A DNA stretch of 64,000 nt from Engraulis encrasicolus (Eukaryota > Chordata > Actinopteri > Clupeiformes > Engraulidae), in contig NC_085872.1 of the NCBI RefSeq assembly GCF_034702125.1, forward strand, positions 31,270,634 through 31,334,633, written 5' to 3'. The translations under genes were made by a program, and so were the position numbers. Below, in pieces: positions 56,397 through 64,000 of the stretch (positions within the stretch are counted from its first letter, which is position 1; the number at the start of each line of letters is the position of its first letter). Under the pieces are notes generated by a model. It saw nothing but the letters and a program-made list of their open reading frames with translations, was not told where the DNA came from and searched no databases.

Positions 56397-59300
56397 AGTA
56401 ACTTCTAAATGCACCTTTCATAAGACGTACAATCAAACAGGCATGTTTCAGCTATTGAGTTGAATTGATTTCACAATTTCTGTCATAATCAATGCCTTCA
56501 ACATGATCATTATCGTGATACAAATAACAGGCCATAACAGGCAGTAGAGCAAACACATGTTTATTGACCTACGATAAAGTGATGTGACTTTCAATTGGTC
56601 TTGGCCCATATTGTGTTCCGTGCAGTTGCTTGTGTTGGCTTGACAACTAGTGAAGCAAACAGAACATCGATGTGTTCCGAGGACTAAAGAACAGGCTGCT
56701 ATGTGAAATCCCAGTGACAGGTGTCAAGTTTAGATGGGATTACTGGAGGTCTTTGTCAGGGGGGTGTCAACTAAATTGCCGTGTTTGGCTTTCCTTTGGC
56801 TTGTCCCTTGGCTCTGGTCCCTTTGGTTCAACACGCAAGGTGAAAATCATTCAACAGAGGCTGTCAATTCTGAGTAAAGCAGTGCGCATACAAGAGATTC
56901 CCTCATCAATGAGTTGGATTGCTTGGCATCCAAATTACATAATAGGTAGGCCCTACAGTACATAGGGATTTGACAGGGTAATTGCATAACATGGTTTCAT
57001 GTTACACAATTCAAGTATTAGTAATTAGTACAAGTAATGAGAAACTTTCACCCCCAACCCCAGTTGCCTTGGTCCCTAAATCAACATTTGTGCAAGCTTT
57101 GCACACAATTCTCTGTCAGGTAGATAAGGATCTTCATTCTGCCCTCCCATGCCAATACTAAGAAGCCCTAAGAAGCTTGACCTTTTACTGTATGTTGTAC
57201 AATGATGACAACCTATAACTCTGTTCTCGGCAGCAATTCATAAAGTAGGCTATACGTCAGTGCAGACTGGATCCGTTCCTGTCTGAAGCTCTGGTGAGTC
57301 ACACACATTTTCTGAAAGTTCAGACACAAGAATTCCTGTGGTTCTTCCAGATGAGGGAGTTCAAAAGAGATGATTGCTAATACAGCTCCTCTTACATCAC
57401 TCTGGCAAAATGCTAACCCGTCTTTGTATTCCACACAGTCCTCATGCTCGGAGAGGGAACATTGTGTCCGTCTGCGATTGCACTCCTGCTGAATCAGCAA
57501 TGTCTCTACAGTGCAGGCCGCAAAGACAGTAAAATGAAGAATTCAGACCGTGTCAGACGAGGTGGGTTAGAGAGTGCATTTATAGATTTTTTTTGTGGCG
57601 GCAGTGGTGAGTGGAGGGTGATTTAGTAAATAAAGTAGGTCAGTATGTTCAGGAATGAATGAAATGTTTATATTTACACAGTGACTACCAAGAGGAACCA
57701 CATTTATTTGCTTTACTTGCTTCTGCATGATGAGGCCCTTACAGTATCTTCCCAGCAAACAATGGAAAAGTAAAAGGATTGCCAATTGCTTGCTGATTCT
57801 CAGAGGATGCTCAAATCTGACAGCACAAGTGATGTAGGCTATATCGAACTGAAATTTCTGAGTCTTCTTAAATCTTCCTCTGAATATTGCTTTGCTATAA
57901 AGAAGGGGACAAAGATTCACATTCACTGTTCTTGTACATTTTATTGAGCATGTACTCTTGATTTGGATGGCCATGAAATCTTATACCTGCCCAAGAAGTT
58001 TCACGTATGCAGATCACCATTCAAAGCAGCCCTACTGTGCAGGAAACAGACGACCCCTCCCCATTGCTCTGGGTGAAGTATGGGCTTCCGTTGACATGTC
58101 CTCAAGTCATCTGTGAAGAGAAGAGGAGAAAGAGCTAGTATAGGTCCATAATCCATTATACCAGCATTGCAGGCACTCAGTGTCTGGCAAAAATCTATGT
58201 CAAGTCATTAATTACCCTTGCTGATGTCGTTATAGTGTCTTCATTATTATCACTGCATTGATCTATTAGTCAATAGTCATTTTCCTTGTAAAACAGATCT
58301 ACTTTCTGTCATGGTCACTTACTGTAAGCAGCGCTGAGAGATTCACTGCTTTTAGGTGTACTTGTTGATGTTTAGCACAAATCTCACATTGACCACCAGA
58401 CAGACTGCTGAGGCGGCATGCCATTTCTCCCTTCGTTCTCCCATCGAGACATTTATCCCTTCCTTCATATAGTCACGAAAGCATTTCACTTTGCAATGTC
58501 TCTTGTATAATGATCACCATTCATTTATGACTCACTTTGATGGACCCGGTAGGGCTTAATAGTCTGTGATGGATCTGATTTGGTCAGGGTCAGGCTTAAT
58601 GCCAAGTGCACTGACGTTATGTCCCAAAACAGAACCTCAGACTATGCAACAGGGTTTTGTTTTTTTCATTTATCTTAGTCCCGCCTCTTGAAAGCTGTGA
58701 GCCGCTCATCATGCTATGCCCTATTCTCTCCATACTCAAGGGCACCATCTGCATATAACACCTTTAACCCCTTAAGAGAACTGCCCCTGTTATAAATTAG
58801 CTGATGCCAGAATAGCCATGACCAAATCGTTATTACTGTGTACAGTTATAGTGTTGTAGTACTATGGTAGTTAGTTTTTTTCAGTGATTATTACAGCGCT
58901 CCAGTGGTGGAACGATGTGTGTTAAGGGGCTACAGCTAAGAGCCGGGAGATGTGTCTCTAAAAATGTTCTGGCACAGTGTTTATGGCAAATGGGAAGGAG
59001 AACAAAAACTGCCTTAGGGAGAAATAAAGGAGTGAGTTCCTCATTATTCGGTCAAATACCACCACATGCATTCAGTTTAAAAACTTGTGAGCCATTTAGC
59101 TGTGCCAGTGTTTAGTCCACTGTGCAAGCTTTTATCTGCACACATCCTCAGTGAGTGTGGTAAGGTCAACACAAACCAATTTTGCCACTATGGTTTTGGA
59201 ACTGACACCATTACTCACTCAGCCGGTTTATCGATCTTGGGGATGACCTCCATTCATCCATTCCTCCATTCATTTCAGCTCTTCCTTTACTTTTTCAGTG

Positions 59301-59559
59301 AAAGGACTATTCCGGCAGATTTCAACACGCATCTTAGTTGTTTGTGGTCAAGCAATATTGTCTATTGTAAAATCTCCACGTAAAATCCACAAGCTGTACG
59401 CTTAGTTAAGCTCATGCACAGATTTCCACCAAAGTGTCTGAAATGGGGCATAGTTTAAACACAGTGACAAATCACTGCCATGTAGCACAGTAGGTTTACA
59501 TGCATACATGCATTACTAAGATGATTGGTGATTTGTCCTCAATTGACTTAGTAGGCCTA
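56397..59559. other. Intergenic, no gene seen
   Basis: Mostly unique sequence. Reading frames such as 57500-57213 (minus) and 56672-56965 (plus) have no recognisable domain, no splice context and no neighbour that fits, so none is called. Distal regulatory elements of ccn1 could be here but cannot be seen. Confidence 0.45.
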
Positions 59560-61190
59560 CAGTCCCAGGAAAAAGTTTGTGCACCCTTTGAAATGTCTTA
59601 CCTTTCTGTCAAAATTGGTCATAAAACATGGTCTGATCTTCCCGGAAATCTCAAGAAGGAACAACCAGAGTCTGCTTTAACTAATTCAACCCAAACATTT
59701 ACAAGTTTTCATATTTTCATTGGCCATAAGATGTAAAAATTCACAGGACAGCAAGGCATAAGTAAGTACACCCTTGCATTTAATAGGTTTTAACCCTAAT
59801 TTAGTCGCAATAACCTCAACCAAATATTTCCTGTAGTTGCAGATTAGATTAACAAAACAATCTGGATGTATCTGGTCTCCCTCTTCTTTAGAAAACTGCC
59901 TCTCGTCAGCAAGGTTTGTGGGATGTCTGGAGTGCATAGCTTTCTTGACTTCATACCATATAATCTCAATTGTTTTTTGTCAGGGCTTTGACTGGGCTAT
60001 TCCAGAATGTGTATTTCATTATTATGAAGCCATTCTAAAGTCGATTGGCTTCTAAAGTATGGGTTGTTGTCACATTTCAGCACCCATCCTCTTGTGTGCT
60101 TCAACTGTGTGACAGACTACCTCACTTTTTTCTGTAAAATATCTCGATAAACTTCTGAGTTCATTGTTCCACTGATAATAGAAAACTGAAAAGGGCCTGA
60201 GGCAGCAAGGTAGCTGCATATAATGATGCTCCCGTCACCATACTCAAAGGTGGAGATGATGTTTTGGTGAAGGTGTGGTTCTCCAGTTCTCCTCCAAACA
60301 TGACATTGTGTGTTCCCCTGAACAATTCAACTTTGATTTCAACGTTGGTCTACAGAATATTTTGCAGTAATTCTATGAAGCATATAAATGCTTTTTTGCA
60401 AACCTCAAAGGTGCAGCAATATTTTTTTGGACAGAAACCCCATTAATTTTAGATTGGCAGAATGAATCCCATTTTTAGCTATTTTTGGTTACATCTCCTC
60501 TTCTGAGTATGGTGGCGGGAGCATCATTATATGCGGCTACCTTGCTGCCTCAGGCCCTTGACAGTTTGCTATTATCAGTGGAACAATGAACTCAAGTTTA
60601 TTGTGATATTTTACAGAAAAAAACGTGAGGAAGTCTGTCACACAGTTGAAGCACACAAGAGTATGGGTCCTGAAATGTGACAACAACCCATACTTTAGAA
60701 GCAAATCGACTTTAGAATGGCTTCATAATAATGAAATACACATTCTTAAATAGCCCAGTCAAAGTCCTGACAAAAAACAATTGAGATTATATGGCATGAA
60801 GTCAAGAAAGCTATGCACTCCAGACATCCCACAAACCTTGCTGACGAGAGGCAGTTCTCTAAAGAAGAGGGAGACCAGATACAAACAGATTGTTTTGTTA
60901 ATCTGATCTGCAACTACAGGACAAGTCTGGTTGATGATATTGCAACTAACTGAGGGTTAAAACCTACTTAATGCAAGGGTGTACTTACTTATGCCCTGCT
61001 CTCCTGTGAATGTTATGGCCTTATGACCAATACAAATATGATAACATGTAAATGTTTGTTTGTAATTAATTAAAGGAGCCTCTGATTGTTCCTTCTTGAG
61101 ATTTCCGGGAAGATCAGACCATGTTTTATGATCAATTTTGACAGAAATGTAAGAAACTTCAAAGGGTGTACAAACTTTTTCCTGGGACTG
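59560..61190. mobile_element. Palindromic Tc1 derivative with ~700-bp inverted arms
   Basis: Ends CAGTCCCAGGAAAAAGTTTG and its reverse complement, flanked by TA (59558-59559 and 61191-61192). Left arm about 59560-60250, right arm about 60500-61190, similar in inverse through most of their length. The right arm on the plus strand keeps transposase fragments: EYGGGSIIICGYLAASGP near 60508-60561 and, after a stop, PSQSPD near 60751, as in the Tc1 blocks KYGGGSV and [10 protein letters not shown]. Many stops; inactive. Confidence 0.88.
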
Positions 61191-61192
61191 TA

Positions 61193-62630
61193 TATGAACG
61201 TGTTAGATCTGTGACCAAATCATGAACTTCCTCTGTAAGCCAATGTTAAAGGAAGTAAGAGACTTAAATTTAATAGTTGGATGCAAATGACAGGTTATTT
61301 TAAACCAGAGCACAAGCCAGTATGGTCAAATGATAGGCACGTCAATGATTTGGTCATTTGTGTGTGCCCGACTTCCACTGCACAGAAACATAAGCTTGAG
61401 CAAGAGAGGTTTGTACTGTAGCTCCACCCAGAGGCCACTTGTGCCCTAAACCTGTAAGAGTTACAGCAACCATCCTCTCGGGTGGAAAGTAACTAATTAG
61501 GCATACAATTTCTCAAGTATTGTAATTGAATAGCTTTTACATACTTTTTTCCATTGAAATTTGTATTGCTTTTTTTCACAATTATATAACATAGATATAT
61601 AGACAAATACCTTCACAAACACAAGACAAAAGGAAGGGGGGGGGGGTCTCATACAGCTGTCATAGCATTTGAGTTCTCATACTCTTTTAGGAGTATACTT
61701 AGGCTACTTATTTTAGGACACTGAGTTATACATATGCTGTTACCAGAGTAGCAATGACCAAGTCATAGTGCATTACTGGCCCTGTGTTATGTCAGTATTG
61801 TAGCACTGGTACTGTAGCCTACTTAACTTTTCAATGACTATTACAGCGTGCCACTGGAGGTGCGGCATGCACTAAGGAGCTACATAGTTTTTGAAATTAG
61901 CAGGCCTGCTTTTGCTTGTACTCAGGGCTCGAGTTGTAGGGGGATGAGGGGGGATGCCATTCCCCCAACAATGAAAATGGTAAAAAATCATTCCCCTTTA
62001 AAACAAGCCTCCCTTCTTCACATATTGTATTAAAATTCCACTTTTAACAACTACATTTTCAAAAATTTCTCGGGGGAAAAACCCCCAATAATCAGCTTCA
62101 ATCTCTGACCATCCCCCCTGATTTGATTTTACAACTCGACCATGCACTTGTATCAAGTAGGCCTACTCTAGATCTACTCGATTACACTGGAACCTGTGTA
62201 AAATCATAGCCTGGGAGTACCCATGCTGCCCTGCGCATTCTTTAGATCACACTTGTGATTTAGTTTGGCGTTTGCCGCCAGACAAGTAAAATCAGACGAT
62301 AGAGACAAAATGACATGCACAATAATAAAAGAATCTACTAGAAATTAAGGGAATTTATGCAGGATTCTGCACAACAGTTTCACTGTTTTACTTGTGCCCC
62401 CTATCTTGGAGAAATGTGTTGGATGATGTCTAGTGCCTAACAAGAAATAGAGATCATGGTAGACTATATTCAAGAAAAAGAAACACTGCATTTTCAAGAG
62501 GAAAGCTAATCAAACGAAACTAAGAAATATTTTTATATTAATAATAATTTTATATTTTGTCGTGGGGCAGGCCATGGTCAGGAGATCTAAAATATCTATA
62601 ATATAAATATTTATAATATTAAATTTAATA
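61193..62630. other. Intergenic, no gene seen
   Basis: No supported gene. A poly-G run lies at about 61637-61646. GGGGGAAAAACCCCC-type patches around 61940-62110 look like an old repeat without definable ends. Confidence 0.45.
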
Positions 62631-62691
<61 letters not shown>

Positions 62692-62711
62692 TATATATAT
62701 ATAATATAATA
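62631..62711. repeat. (TA)n tract
   Basis: TA dinucleotides with a few AATAT breaks inside a 240-bp AT-only neighbourhood (62520-62760). Self-complementary and able to extrude a cruciform. Confidence 0.93.
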
Positions 62712-63024
62712 TGTAATAATAATAATTCAATAATTATTAAAATGTAATATATTATATAGGCCTACATTAAGTGGGCACCCCCTGCAATATCGCCAATCAA
62801 GCACATTGTGAGGGCATCCAGCATTTCCTCTATTATTGCACCATGTATTGTTGCTCATTGCACAGTGATAGACACAAGATAAGAAAGTGATATTTTCGAG
62901 AATAGCCTAGATACGCTCATATGCTTGAGACATGATTTTGTCTATGTAAATTAAACAATTCTCTATTTAGCAATATGTGTATGTAATTTTGACTACCTCT
63001 AAACAAAATAATAAAATGTACAAA

Positions 63025-63300
63025 CCCCAACTCCATAGAAGTTGGGAGACAAGGTAAATTGTGAATAATAACAAAATACTGCCATTTTCAAAACTTCTGA
63101 TTCTTACATTAGATGGAGAATGGCACAAAGAAAATCAGCCATCAAAACTGACCAAAATTATTGTTTTGGGGGATATCCATGAATATGTAAAAACAACACG
63201 TCTCAAAAGAGTTGGGACAGGGACAATAAAAGGCAGCCAAGGTAAAGGAAGACTGAAAACAAAACAAAAGACAACGCTTAACAGTTAAATACTTTAACCG
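63025..63300 (+). mobile_element. Possible DNA-transposon terminus
   Basis: ACAAACCCCAACTCCATAG followed by AAGTTGGGA resembles the terminus of a common fish DNA transposon family. CAAAAGAGTTGGGACAGGGAC at 63208-63228 fits an internal block. The opposite terminus was not found. Confidence 0.35.
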
Positions 63301-64000
63301 ATGAGATGATTTTATATTTAAAAAACTGTGTTAATTCCTATCTTGGACATGATTTCACCAGCTTAAATGTTGGGTTACAGTGTGACAGGTCTTGACCAAA
63401 AGCCAGCCATTTTATAACCTGCTGGTCCTTACGATGGAGTTAAACTGTTAAAACATAGTGGAGAATGCAATTTGTCCTTACTATGTGACAGTAATTGAAG
63501 ATCTTCCTTCAAAATACAATACATGAGTGGCTTTTCATGCTGTTTAGAACCCATTTATATATCATTCAACACTGTATTTAACTCTACAGATGAGTGAGAA
63601 CAACTTAACCAATGCACTACTGCATCATGGATGCTGACTTTTGAATTTAGCACTAACACAAGTTGCGTGGTCCATTTTCACTGTCGCACAGGATGTGCAA
63701 GACTCTGTTGAATGTTTCCCATGTCTTCTGGGTCTATTTCAAGTGAGCTCGGGTGCATAGGAGAATGTTAAACCCCTCTATCATTTGCACACATGAAGCA
63801 TTCTTAATATGGTCAATTTTCAATAGCTGCAATTCTTGGAAAGCTATAGTGAGACTACAGCCAATATATATTAAATGATGTCATGAACCTATACAATGAT
63901 TTTAATGACAAAAATATGGCTTATATACACTCTATCATGGTACATCAAAGGGAATTCAAAAATGTATGTAATAACTATGGTAATTATTCCCTCTGCATCT
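63301..64000. other. Intergenic, no gene seen
   Basis: No coding sequence, repeat or regulatory site that I can support. Confidence 0.4.

Noticed and set aside
57213..57500. 95-residue minus-strand reading frame
   Set aside because: No recognisable domain, no splice context and no supporting neighbour; probably chance.

Overview
This is a 64 kb piece of a vertebrate nuclear genome, almost certainly a ray-finned fish. The protein-coding exons are short and separated by repeat-rich introns with GT/AG borders. The encoded proteins are vertebrate families. The rest is dominated by long CA/GT and CT/GA microsatellites, Tc1/mariner, hAT and TTAA-flanked (piggyBac-like) DNA transposons, tRNA-derived SINEs and LINE debris, which is typical of teleosts. 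No prokaryotic, viral or CRISPR features are visible.

Layout from left to right. (1) 1362-3383 (+): the last four coding exons of a phospholipid phosphatase 3 gene (plpp3), whose 5' exons lie off the left edge, followed by a probable 2.5 kb 3'UTR. (2) 5.9-12.7 kb: gene-free, with microsatellites and hAT-type MITEs. (3) 17280-12775 (-): an eight-exon SHIPPO/STPG-repeat gene assigned to lexm/cimap2 (C1orf177). (4) 18284-19375 (+): two-exon lurap1, divergent from lexm. (5) 23602-20767 (-): a six-exon RING/B-box/coiled-coil/PRY-SPRY TRIM gene, tail-to-tail with lurap1 with poly(A) signals only about 30 bp apart. (6) 26042-39061 (+): a 17-exon coiled-coil gene of the ODF2/ODF2L family, carrying a nearly complete Tc1 transposon and several foldback elements in its introns. 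(7) 54132-52180 (-): five-exon CCN1/CYR61-type matricellular gene. (8) 54.4-64 kb: gene-free, with hAT, piggyBac-like and palindromic Tc1-derived elements.

Human orthologues of plpp3, lexm, lurap1, odf2l and ccn1 all lie on the short arm of chromosome 1, so the order here looks like a rearranged piece of one ancestral block. These genes do not form a pathway: lipid phosphate signalling, ciliary/sperm microtubule proteins, an NF-kB adaptor, a ubiquitin ligase and a secreted growth modulator simply sit side by side.

The most important caution is structural. A ~4.4-4.9 kb block (43241-47642) is repeated almost exactly at 47743-52615, on either side of a gap of exactly 100 N. This is best read as two overlapping contig ends (probably the two haplotypes) that were not merged. 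It creates a false second copy of the last ccn1 exon, and differences between the copies expose two transposon insertion polymorphisms. The most novel-looking biological signal is a pair of foldback elements (35090-35282 and 44718-44895) that share an architecture (a CCGAAA-containing hairpin tip, an A-rich spacer, then AGTGTGCAG) despite different arm sequences.
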